Shown here in pieces: positions 1-6,523 of a DNA stretch of 35,922 nucleotides; position 1 is the first letter of the stretch; every line of letters starts with the position of its first letter. Source of the stretch: Oxalobacteraceae bacterium (lineage in GTDB: Bacteria > Pseudomonadota > Gammaproteobacteria > Burkholderiales > Burkholderiaceae_D); NCBI GenBank assembly GCA_030698225.1, contig JAUYNR010000021.1, positions 1 to 35,922 of the forward strand. The letters are read 5' to 3'. The notes under the pieces were generated by a model. It worked only from the letters and a program-made list of their open reading frames with translations. It searched no databases and was not told the DNA's origin. Position numbers and translations under genes: made by a program.

Positions 1-38
1 GCTGCAAAGCGTTTTGTTTGCAGCACCGAAGAGATGAG

Positions 39-67
39 ATTATGCAGCGTTTTACTTGCCTGGTCAA
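39..67 (-). promoter_or_regulatory. Strong sigma-70 promoter P2 firing out of the left edge
   Basis: On the minus strand TTGACC (62-67) and CATAAT (39-44) are separated by exactly 17 bp. A pyrimidine-rich discriminator (CTCATCTC) follows. The start region then contains an 8-bp inverted repeat, GCTGCAAA/TTTGCAGC (1-24). The transcript leaves the window. Near-consensus boxes and a second promoter about 140 bp upstream are typical of rRNA or tRNA operons, so a stable-RNA operon just beyond base 1 is the best guess. The product is not visible. Confidence 0.6.
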
Positions 68-178
68 CTTTTCTTTTCGCTCCGCAGCGCCTGTTTCAAC
101 TCCCTGCGCACCGCTTCGCGTCGACTTCCGCTTGTCCCGCCACTCCCTGCTTTTGCCCCGTCTTGCAACGGGAGCCGA

Positions 179-208
179 ACTATAGCAAACGTTGCCGAAC
201 TTTGGCAA
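179..208 (-). promoter_or_regulatory. Upstream tandem promoter P1
   Basis: On the minus strand TTGCCA (203-208) and TATAGT (179-184) are 18 bp apart. The -35 lies inside the 16-bp sequence GAAAGCGCTTGCCAAA (201-216), which recurs exactly at the aroG promoter with the same spacing to an identical -10. An 8-bp direct repeat GCCGAACT (175-182 and 194-201, plus strand) overlaps the promoter. It reads toward the P2 promoter and the left edge. Confidence 0.5.
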
Positions 209-257
209 GCGCTTTCGTTGAACAATTGCATGCCCTTTCTCTTATTTGACTCTAAAG

Positions 258-1286
258 CTAAACATATACAGGCTCTGACTCCAGCTGCACACCGAAACGA
301 TCCAGCACATCCGCCTGTATTGTATTGGCCAGATGGACAATGTCGGCACCTGTTGCACCGCCTAGATTAACCAATACCAGCGCTTGTTTTTCATAGACAC
401 CGACAGATCCATGAGTCCGGCCTTTCCAGCCGCATTGATCGATCAGCCAGCCGGCCGCCAGTTTATATTCGGATTCGGACTGCCGGTAACTTACCAAACG
501 GGGAAACGCACTGCATAAGGCATCGCGCTGTTGGGTTGTTACTATCGGATTTTTGAAAAAGCTTCCCGCGTTGCCGATGATGGCCGGGTCCGGCAACTTG
601 GCGGTGCGGATGGCGATGACCGCCTCGCTTATATCCCGGGCGCAAGGAGCGCTCACTCCATTTTCCTCCAGTTTGCGCGCCACATCCTCGTAGCCGACAT
701 TGGCTTGCCATCTCTTAGGTAATGCGAAGGTTACATCTAGAACGATCCCACGACCCTGCAGGCCCTGCTTGAATATGCTGTCGCGGTAGCCGAACCGGCA
801 ATCGGCGTTGTTCAGCGTCGTTATTGCGCCGGTGCCAAAGTCGTATGCGCGCAATGCGTGAACATAATCCTTTGCCTCCACACCGTAGGCGCCGATATTC
901 TGGATCGGTGCGGCGCCGACGCTGCCGGGAATCAGCGAAAGATTTTCCAGCCCGCCCAGCGCATGATCCAGCGTCCACAGCACGAATTGATGCCAGTTTT
1001 CGCCGGCGGCAGCACGCACCAAAGTGAAATCGTCATTCTCGGCAACGACATCTATGCCTTTCATGTCCATGTGCATGACCAGACCGGGGAAATCTCGCGT
1101 CAGCACAATATTGCTGCCGCCGCCCAGCACCAGCCTGGGCAACGCCGACAGCATATGGTCGTTGCGAATCGATGCCAATACCGCTGTCGATGTCACTTCG
1201 GCATACGCATGCGCCCGCGCTTCCACGCCAAAGGTGTTGTGATGGCGCAAAGAAAAATCGTACTGGACGGGGGGGCTGATAGTCAT
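258..1286 (-). CDS. murB: UDP-N-acetylenolpyruvoylglucosamine reductase MurB
   Basis: Cytoplasmic flavoenzyme that reduces UDP-GlcNAc-enolpyruvate to UDP-MurNAc with NADPH, the second committed step of peptidoglycan precursor synthesis. The 342-residue product matches the length of the E. coli (type I) enzyme. Visible signatures are the N-terminal HNTFGVE, the FAD-binding GGGSNIVLT (about 55-63), IGAYGVE, the catalytic-serine segment NAGSFFKNP (about 240) and the C-terminal LESEPVYV with the conserved Glu. The ATG at 1286 gives the expected N-terminus but has no Shine-Dalgarno sequence, and a TATAAT box ends 10 bp upstream, so the mRNA may be leaderless. It is divergent from yajQ. No rho-independent terminator is visible downstream; the next feature is the leftward promoter pair. 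Confidence 0.97.
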   Translation of the reverse strand: MTISPPVQYDFSLRHHNTFGVEARAHAYAEVTSTAVLASIRNDHMLSALPRLVLGGGSNIVLTRDFPGLVMHMDMKGIDVVAENDDFTLVRAAAGENWHQFVLWTLDHALGGLENLSLIPGSVGAAPIQNIGAYGVEAKDYVHALRAYDFGTGAITTLNNADCRFGYRDSIFKQGLQGRGIVLDVTFALPKRWQANVGYEDVARKLEENGVSAPCARDISEAVIAIRTAKLPDPAIIGNAGSFFKNPIVTTQQRDALCSAFPRLVSYRQSESEYKLAAGWLIDQCGWKGRTHGSVGVYEKQALVLVNLGGATGADIVHLANTIQADVLDRFGVQLESEPVYV

Positions 1287-1295
1287 AGCGAACGG

Positions 1296-1301
1296 ATTAT
1301 A
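1296..1301 (-). promoter_or_regulatory. murB -10 box, placed for a leaderless transcript
   Basis: The minus strand reads TATAAT at 1301-1296, with nine bases between it and the murB ATG (1286). A start site 6-7 nt after the box would fall 2-3 nt before the start codon. The -35 is weak (GTTACC-like at about 16 bp). No purine-rich ribosome-binding site lies between the box and the ATG. Confidence 0.4.
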
Positions 1302-1386
1302 GTAAGAAGCGAATATGGTAACTTGTTTTTTTGTCCGCTAAAATGCGCCATTCAATGCTGTCCCGTCACAAATTAAAGGAATAATC

Positions 1387-1878
1387 ATGCCGTCATTTGA
1401 TGTGGTATCTGAAGCCAATATGGACGAAGTAAAAAATGCCATCGTTCAGACCAATAAAGTAGTGACCAATCGCTTTGATCTGAAGGGCACCAGCGCCAAG
1501 GTTGAACTCAAGGAAAAAGAACGCGAAGTGACGATTTTCGGCGATTCTGAATTTCACTTGGAACAAATTATGATCGAAGTCACCCAAACCATGGGCAAGC
1601 GTGGGGTGGATGTACGTTTTCTCGATAAGGGCAAGGTAGAGAAAATCGGTGGCGACAAGGTCAAGCAGGTCATCAAGATCAAGAATGGCATCGAGTCCGA
1701 TGCTGCCAAGAAAATTGTGCGCCTGATCAAGGATAGCAAAATGAAAGTGCAAGCCAGCATCCAGGGCGATGCGGTGCGCATTACCGGCGCCAAACGAGAC
1801 GAGTTGCAGGCCGCGATGGCGCTGCTGCGCAAAGACGTGCCCGACTTACCGCTGGAATTCAACAATTTCCGCGACTGA
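1387..1878 (+). CDS. yajQ: YajQ family nucleotide-binding protein
   Basis: Small cytoplasmic protein of the YajQ/UPF0234 family, 163 residues like the E. coli protein. The family has two ferredoxin-like domains; members bind nucleotides, and the Xanthomonas homologue is reported as a cyclic di-GMP-responsive regulator. The start is [18 protein letters not shown], the diagnostic family N-terminus, followed by [14 protein letters not shown] and [21 protein letters not shown]. The ATG follows AAAGGA at good spacing. The next gene starts 7 bases after the yajQ stop codon, so the two are probably co-transcribed. The physiological ligand in this organism cannot be read from sequence. Confidence 0.95.
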   Translation: MPSFDVVSEANMDEVKNAIVQTNKVVTNRFDLKGTSAKVELKEKEREVTIFGDSEFHLEQIMIEVTQTMGKRGVDVRFLDKGKVEKIGGDKVKQVIKIKNGIESDAAKKIVRLIKDSKMKVQASIQGDAVRITGAKRDELQAAMALLRKDVPDLPLEFNNFRD

Positions 1879-1885
1879 GGTCGCC

Positions 1886-2527
1886 GTGCGCCTGCAAGCT
1901 CTCCTGTTGCCGTTCTTGCCATTGGCTTTGCTGGCATGCGCCTCGCATGCTGCCGATATTGCGGTGGTTGGGCTGTTTCCGGGCAAGGCGGTGCTGGTGA
2001 TTGACGGCGGCGCACCGAAAACCTTTGCCGTCGGCAGCATGGTGGCAACGGATGTCATACTGCTGGCCGCCGATGAATCCGCCGCCACCATAGCCATCGG
2101 CAACAGAAAACAAACGATTGCGATTGGCCAGCATGTCAATCGCTCCAGCCCCGTCGGCCCGACCAGCGTGGTGTTGCAGGCCAATGGCCAAGGGCATTTC
2201 ATGGTGCAGGGGCAAATCAACGGTGGCACCATCCAGATGCTGGTCGACACCGGCGCCACCATGATTGCCTTTTCGGAAGCAGATGCGCAGCGACTGGGAA
2301 TCAATTACAAAGCCGGCCAGCTCGCCCGCGTCAACACTGCCAACGGCAGCGTGCCGGTGTATCGGGTCAAGCTAGATACGGTGAAGGTCGGCAGTATCGA
2401 GCTGAATCAGGTCGATGCGGTGGTGCAGCAGGCCGGCCTGCCGTTTGCACTGCTCGGCATGTCTTTTCTGAACCGGATGGAAATGCGCCGCGACGGCGAG
2501 AAGATGACGCTGACAAAAAGGTTTTGA
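1886..2527 (+). CDS. Exported retropepsin-like aspartic protease (clan AA)
   Basis: Product of 213 residues with an N-terminal signal peptide: hydrophobic LLLPFLPLALLACASHA, with likely cleavage after SHA near residue 21. The C-terminal half is a retropepsin fold with the catalytic motif VDTGATMIAFSEADAQRLGI, a second strand region GSIELNQVDAVV, and the terminal LLGMSFLNRMEMRRDGE typical of the TIGR02281 family of bacterial single-domain aspartic proteases, which may act as dimers. Start: an ATG-initiated frame would begin deep inside yajQ, whereas GTG at 1886 sits 5 bases after GAGG at the yajQ stop and yields a clean signal peptide. It is therefore probably translated from the yajQ mRNA. 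The substrate is unknown; periplasmic action is inferred from the signal peptide. Confidence 0.85.
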   Translation: MRLQALLLPFLPLALLACASHAADIAVVGLFPGKAVLVIDGGAPKTFAVGSMVATDVILLAADESAATIAIGNRKQTIAIGQHVNRSSPVGPTSVVLQANGQGHFMVQGQINGGTIQMLVDTGATMIAFSEADAQRLGINYKAGQLARVNTANGSVPVYRVKLDTVKVGSIELNQVDAVVQQAGLPFALLGMSFLNRMEMRRDGEKMTLTKRF

Positions 2528-2567
2528 AGTGCGCGCTGAGCACTGCCCCATCTTCATTCAATAAAGC

Positions 2568-2637
2568 GGGGTATGCCGAAAAACATGGCAATTCCCGCCC
2601 AGTGCCGGCAGGCCTGAGAGGGATGCCATTCATAGGT
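2568..2637 (-). repeat. 70-bp intergenic element, copy E7 (divergent, GC-rich)
   Basis: Minus strand, starting 3 bases after the aroG stop. ATACCCC (2574-2568) lies exactly 26 bp after the core GGGCGGGAAT (from 2600), which lies 26 bp after a degenerate GGCATCCCT where other copies have TGTATTTTT. The spacing matches the other six copies, but the sequence is shifted toward G and C, so this is the least certain member. Confidence 0.5.
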
Positions 2638-2640
2638 AAT

Positions 2641-3705
2641 TCAAGCGTTTTGTTCGCTCAGTCGACGTGCCTTGACCGCATCGGCCAGACCATTCAACAA
2701 TTGCACGCTTTGTTCCCAATTGATGCAGCCGTCGGTGACCGATTGGCCGTACGTCAATTCTTTCCCTGGAATCAGATCCTGACGCCCTGCAACCAGATAG
2801 GATTCGACCATAACACCGACGATGCGATGGTCGCCAGCAGCAATTTGTCGGGCGATATCGGCGCACACTGGAATCTGGTTCTCGGGCTTCTTCGAACTAT
2901 TGGCGTGCGACGCATCGATCATCAGGCGTTGCGCCAGACCGCTTGCCGCTATGTCCTTGCAGGCAGCGTCCACGCTGGCCGCATCGTAATTCGGCGCTTT
3001 GCCGCCGCGCAGAATGATGTGGCAATCTTCGTTGCCGCCGGTGGCGACAATGGCCGAGTGACCGCCCTTGGTGACCGACAGGAAGTGGTGCGGCTGCGAC
3101 GACGCCTTGATTGCATCCACTGCGATTCTGACATTGCCGTCGGTGCCGTTCTTGAAACCGACCGGACAAGACAGACCGGAAGCCAGTTCGCGATGCACCT
3201 GGGATTCAGTTGTGCGGGCACCGATTGCACCCCAACTAATCAGATCGGCGACGTACTGCGGACTGATGACGTCGAGGAACTCGGTGCCTGCCGGCAAACC
3301 CAATTCATTAATTTTTAGCAACAATTCGCGCGCAATGCGCAAGCCGTCATTGATGCGGAAACTGTTGTCCATGTGCGGGTCGTTGATCAGACCTTTCCAG
3401 CCGACGGTGGTGCGCGGCTTTTCGAAGTAGACGCGCATCACGATCTCCAGTTCGCCCTTCAGACGCTCGCGCTCCTTGACCAGTAGCTGCGCATATTCGA
3501 GCGCCGCCTTGGTGTCGTGGATCGAACAGGGGCCGATGACTACCATGATGCGGTCGTCCTGACCATGCAGGATGCCATGCAGCGCAGCACGGGAAGATGC
3601 CACCGTGGTCGATGCCTTGTCGGAGCAGGCAAATTCGCGAATCAGGTGTGACGGGGGAATTAGTTCTTTCATTTCTCGTATGCGTAAGTCGTCGGTGCGT
3701 GGCAT
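2641..3705 (-). CDS. aroG: 3-deoxy-7-phosphoheptulonate synthase (class I DAHP synthase)
   Basis: Condenses phosphoenolpyruvate and erythrose 4-phosphate to DAHP, the entry reaction of the shikimate pathway to Phe, Tyr and Trp. The 354 residues are the usual length of the AroF/G/H type. Visible are GPCSIHD (metal-binding Cys, about residue 60), RVYFEKPRTTVGWKGLINDP (substrate binding), GFKNGTDGN, DASHANS (metal His), VMVESYL (metal Glu) and SVTDGCI (metal Asp). The ATG at 3705 follows AGGAG at about 7 bases. Upstream is a dedicated promoter, a Phe/Tyr-rich leader peptide and a terminator, implying attenuation by aromatic aminoacyl-tRNA supply. Which amino acid inhibits the enzyme allosterically cannot be told here. 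Its promoter makes it independent of the tldD block upstream. Confidence 0.96.
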   Translation of the reverse strand: MPRTDDLRIREMKELIPPSHLIREFACSDKASTTVASSRAALHGILHGQDDRIMVVIGPCSIHDTKAALEYAQLLVKERERLKGELEIVMRVYFEKPRTTVGWKGLINDPHMDNSFRINDGLRIARELLLKINELGLPAGTEFLDVISPQYVADLISWGAIGARTTESQVHRELASGLSCPVGFKNGTDGNVRIAVDAIKASSQPHHFLSVTKGGHSAIVATGGNEDCHIILRGGKAPNYDAASVDAACKDIAASGLAQRLMIDASHANSSKKPENQIPVCADIARQIAAGDHRIVGVMVESYLVAGRQDLIPGKELTYGQSVTDGCINWEQSVQLLNGLADAVKARRLSEQNA

Positions 3706-3739
3706 GGTTTGCTCCTGGTTATGAATATCGGGTAGACAT

Positions 3740-3767
3740 AAAAAAACCGCCAGTGCTGGCGGTTTTT
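3740..3767 (-). terminator. Rho-independent terminator (attenuator) in the aroG leader
   Basis: On the minus strand the stem CCGCCA-GCAC-TGGCGG, extended by A-T pairs on both sides, is followed by seven T residues. It lies 35 bases upstream of the aroG start and downstream of the aroG promoter and leader peptide, so it must be read through for aroG to be expressed. The 5' arm contains ACCGCC, which is complementary to GGCGGT (3826-3831) inside the leader peptide reading frame. Confidence 0.85.
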
Positions 3768-3802
3768 ATGAAATTCGGTTTGGTTCGCCTAACATGCTGC
3801 TT

Positions 3803-3883
3803 TTACGTGAACCTTCCGCTTCTCCACCGCCTTGGGCTGGAATAGCTAAAGTAAAAATAAAAGAAGAAATGTGCGAAGTTCAT
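3803..3883 (-). CDS. Phe/Tyr-rich leader peptide of aroG (pheL-like)
   Basis: A 26-codon ORF, ATG at 3883 to TAA at 3803. The first 14 residues are MNFAHFFFYFYFSY: six Phe and three Tyr, eight of them within residues 6-14. The remaining codons include AGG CGG TGG (18-20), which carry the GGCGGT segment able to pair with the 5' arm of the downstream terminator. This is the logic of the E. coli pheA leader: stalling at aromatic codons leaves GGCGGT free to form an antiterminator, while full translation to the stop covers it and lets the terminator form. Weak points: no clear Shine-Dalgarno sequence precedes the ATG, and the stretch is pyrimidine-rich, which by itself favours Phe codons. Confidence 0.72.
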   Translation of the reverse strand: MNFAHFFFYFYFSYSSPRRWRSGRFT

Positions 3884-3925
3884 GTATCGGGTTATGCGGG
3901 TATGAATGGTTTCAAATCAAAAATC

Positions 3926-3955
3926 ACTATAACAAGATTATTCAAGATTTGGCAA
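3926..3955 (-). promoter_or_regulatory. aroG promoter
   Basis: The minus strand has TTGCCA (3950-3955) and TATAGT (3926-3931) with an 18-bp spacer. A start near 3918 gives about 35 nt before the leader peptide. The -35 sits in GAAAGCGCTTGCCAAA (3948-3963), shared exactly with the promoter at 179-216. The box begins just downstream of the tldD stop codon. Confidence 0.65.
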
Positions 3956-3978
3956 GCGCTTTCTTGGCGCCTCGATGC

Positions 3979-5439
3979 TTAGGCGGTACCGCCCACCGTC
4001 AGCTCCTCGATGCGTAAAGTCGGCTGGCCGACGCCGACCGGCACGCTCTGCCCTTCCTTGCCGCACACCCCGACGCCGGGATCGAGCCGCAAGTCGTTGC
4101 CTATCATCGAGACCCGGTTCAGTACGTCCGGACCGTTGCCGATCAGGGTTGCGCCCTTGACCGGATAGGTGATTTTGCCGTTCTCGATCATGTAGGCTTC
4201 GCTGGCGGAAAAGACGAACTTGCCACTGGTAATGTCGACCTGGCCGCCGCCGAAATTGACCGCAAACAAACCGTTTTTGACCGAGGCCAGAATTTCTGCC
4301 GGATCCTTGTCGCCGGCCAGCATATAGGTGTTGGTCATGCGCGGCATCGGCAGATGGGCGAACGATTCGCGCCGTGCGTTGCCGGTTACCGGCATCTTCA
4401 TCAGCCTGGCATTCATGGTGTCTTGCAGATAGCCCTTCAGAATGCCGTCTTCGATCAGCGTGGTGCACTGGCTGGGGTTGCCTTCATCGTCGATATTGAG
4501 CGAACCGCGGCGGTCGGCGATGGTGCCGTCGTCGACCACGGTCACGCCCCTGACCGCGACCCGCTCGCCAATGCGGCCGCAGAACGCGCTGGAACCCTTG
4601 CGGTTGAAATCGCCTTCCAGACCGTGGCCGATGGCTTCATGCAGCAGGATGCCGGGCCAGCCCGGCGCCAGCACCACGGTCATCGGGCCGGCCGGCGCCG
4701 GGCGCGCATCCAGATTCACCAGCGCCGATTTGACCGCATCGCTGGCGTATTGCTCCAGGAGTTCGTCGCTGAAGTAGCCATAGCTGTAGCGCCCGCCGCC
4801 GCCGGCCGAACCCATCTCGCGACGGCCATTCTGTTCGGCGATCACCGTCACCGAAACCCGCACCAGCGGGCGGATATCGGCCGCCAGCACACCGTCGCTG
4901 CGCACCACCAGCACCACATCGTATTCGCCGGCCAGACCGGCCATCACTTGCACCACGCGCGGGTCCTTGGCACGCGCCATGCGCTCCACGCGCTCCAGCA
5001 GCTTGACCTTTTCAGCCGCATCGAGCGACGCCAGCGGGTCGTTCGGCAGATACAGCGCGCGCCCGCCGACCTGCTGCATTGAGGACGCGACCTTGACCTT
5101 ACCGGCACCGCGCCCGGCGATGGTGCGGGTCGCGGCGGCCGCTTCCAGCAATGCGCGTTCGGAAATTTCGTCGGAATAAGCAAAGGCGGTCTTGTCGCCC
5201 GCTACCGCACGCACCCCGACACCCTGGTCGATCGAGAAGCTGCCGGTCTTGACGATGCCTTCTTCCAGGCTCCAGCCCTCGCTCTTGGTGCACTGGAAAT
5301 ACAGATCGGCATAATCGACCTTGTGGGTAAACATCGTGCTCAAGGTCTTGATCAGTTTCGATTCGTCCAGGCCGAAAGGCGTAAGCAGGACATCGCGGGC
5401 GGCGGCAAGGGCGCTGAGATTCGGTTCGAATGGTTTCAT
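3979..5439 (-). CDS. tldD: TldD metalloprotease
   Basis: Cytoplasmic zinc metalloprotease subunit which, with TldE/PmbA, degrades unfolded peptides and matures ribosomally made peptides such as microcin B17 in E. coli. The 486 residues fit the family (E. coli 481). The catalytic HExxxH is seen in LLHEAIGHGLEGDF, and the C-terminal CGKEGQSVPVGVGQPTLRI is characteristic. The frame opens at 5514, but MKPFEPNLSALAAARDVLL from the ATG at 5439 matches the family N-terminus; its ribosome-binding site is weak. It lies downstream of the nitrilase gene on the same strand, 243 bp away, with a 70-bp element in the gap. No tldE is in the window. Confidence 0.95.
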   Translation of the reverse strand: MKPFEPNLSALAAARDVLLTPFGLDESKLIKTLSTMFTHKVDYADLYFQCTKSEGWSLEEGIVKTGSFSIDQGVGVRAVAGDKTAFAYSDEISERALLEAAAATRTIAGRGAGKVKVASSMQQVGGRALYLPNDPLASLDAAEKVKLLERVERMARAKDPRVVQVMAGLAGEYDVVLVVRSDGVLAADIRPLVRVSVTVIAEQNGRREMGSAGGGGRYSYGYFSDELLEQYASDAVKSALVNLDARPAPAGPMTVVLAPGWPGILLHEAIGHGLEGDFNRKGSSAFCGRIGERVAVRGVTVVDDGTIADRRGSLNIDDEGNPSQCTTLIEDGILKGYLQDTMNARLMKMPVTGNARRESFAHLPMPRMTNTYMLAGDKDPAEILASVKNGLFAVNFGGGQVDITSGKFVFSASEAYMIENGKITYPVKGATLIGNGPDVLNRVSMIGNDLRLDPGVGVCGKEGQSVPVGVGQPTLRIEELTVGGTA

Positions 5440-5594
5440 GGTCGGTCGCAATCGCGCTTGGCGCGCAGTGTGTTGGTTCGGGAGATGGGGCGATTGTAGA
5501 GCATCTGGCAGCACCCGGTCGCCATCGCGCGGATCGGTTGTCGACGCGAACCGACGGTCTGCCCGCAGGCTATCTACTGTAATTCAAAATATAA

Positions 5595-5665
5595 TGGGTA
5601 TGCTTTAAAACACCGCATTTCCCGCATATATTACATGCGGAAGTTGAAAATACATATATGTGTAT
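5595..5665 (-). repeat. 70-bp intergenic element, copy E4
   Basis: Minus strand: ATAC (from 5665), 11 bp to TGTATTTTC, 27 bp to ATGCGGGAAA, 26 bp to ATACCCA. The variable segment contains TTCCGCAT, which can pair with the core ATGCGGGAA over a loop of about 7 nt. It sits between the nitrilase stop (5683) and tldD, in the direction of transcription. Confidence 0.7.
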
Positions 5666-5682
5666 GTATATCCATAGAAACC

Positions 5683-6513
5683 TTACAGGAGTGGCGTGAC
5701 AAGCTTGCGGTGGCGCAGTGCCGGCAGGTTTTCACGCACCCGGGCCAGATGCTGCGGATCGAATTCGCCGACCACCACGCCCTCCCCTTCGGCCAGCACC
5801 GCCTTGATCTCGCCCCACGGGTCGATCAGCATGCTGTGGCCCCAGGTGCGGCGGCCGTTCGGATGCACGCCGCCCTGCGCGGCGGCCAGCACATAGCACT
5901 GGTTTTCGATCGCGCGCGCGCGCAGCAGGATTTCCCAGTGGGCGCGGCCGGTGGTATAGGTAAAAGCGGCCGGCACCACGATCAGCGCGCATTCGCCCAT
6001 CGCGCGGTACAGCTCCGGAAAACGCAAGTCGTAGCAGACCGACAGGCCGACCCGGCCGAACGGTGCGGCGAAAGTGGCGACTGCATCGCCATGCACGATG
6101 GTGCGCGACTCGTCATAGGACTCGTCGCCCCTGGTGAAGCCGAACAGATGGATTTTGTCGTAGTGGCAGATGCAGTTGCCTTGTGGGTCGAACACCAGTG
6201 TCGTATTCATCACCTTGCCGGCTTCGGGCGCAACCATCGGCAGGGTGCCGCCGATCAGCCAGATGCCGTGCTGGCGCGCCATCTCCGCCATCACAGCCTG
6301 CAGCGGACCGCTGCCGGCCGGTTCGGCATGGGCTACCTTGTCCGAATCCTGCAGCCCCATGATCGCCCAATATTCGGGCAGCAGCACCAGTTGCGCACCC
6401 TGCTGCGCGGCTTGCGACACCAGGCGGCGCGCGGCGGCGATATTTTCCGCCGGGTGCGGGGTCGAAACCATTTGCACCGCCGCGATGCGAATTGGGGAAG
6501 TGTCCACTGTCAT
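5683..6513 (-). CDS. Carbon-nitrogen hydrolase, Nit1/YbeM-like (putative deaminated-glutathione amidase)
   Basis: Nitrilase-superfamily amidase of 276 residues. The Glu-Lys-Cys catalytic triad is visible: Glu in LLPEYWAIM, Lys in DKIHLFGF and Cys in LSVCYDLRFPELYR. The segment FTYTTGRAHWEILLRARAIE and the terminal GHSMLIDPWGEI are typical of the Nit1/YbeM branch, whose members hydrolyse deaminated glutathione in metabolite repair. That assignment rests on family resemblance; the substrate is not proven by sequence. Start: MTVDTSPIRIAAVQMVS from the ATG at 6513, preceded by GAGGAAA, which overlaps the stop codon of the upstream yhdP gene. Only ten bases separate the two genes, so they are translationally close and surely co-transcribed. 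Confidence 0.92.
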   Translation of the reverse strand: MTVDTSPIRIAAVQMVSTPHPAENIAAARRLVSQAAQQGAQLVLLPEYWAIMGLQDSDKVAHAEPAGSGPLQAVMAEMARQHGIWLIGGTLPMVAPEAGKVMNTTLVFDPQGNCICHYDKIHLFGFTRGDESYDESRTIVHGDAVATFAAPFGRVGLSVCYDLRFPELYRAMGECALIVVPAAFTYTTGRAHWEILLRARAIENQCYVLAAAQGGVHPNGRRTWGHSMLIDPWGEIKAVLAEGEGVVVGEFDPQHLARVRENLPALRHRKLVTPLL

Positions 6514-6523
6514 TTGCTTTTCC

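Noticed and set aside
201..217. Sigma-54 promoter reading of TTGGCAAGCGCTTTCG
   Set aside because: There is no GC dinucleotide at the required distance from the GG; the sigma-70 reading on the other strand fits better.
217..290. Possible eighth copy of the 70-bp element at the murB 3' end (minus strand)
   Set aside because: TGTATATG is present, but the core at +26 reads TAAGAGAAAG, the ATAC motif is absent at +52, and the first motif lies in the murB coding sequence.
3880..3925. ATACCCGC in the aroG leader as part of a 70-bp element
   Set aside because: The position 26 bp upstream shows no ATGCGGAAAG-like core, so this is chance similarity.
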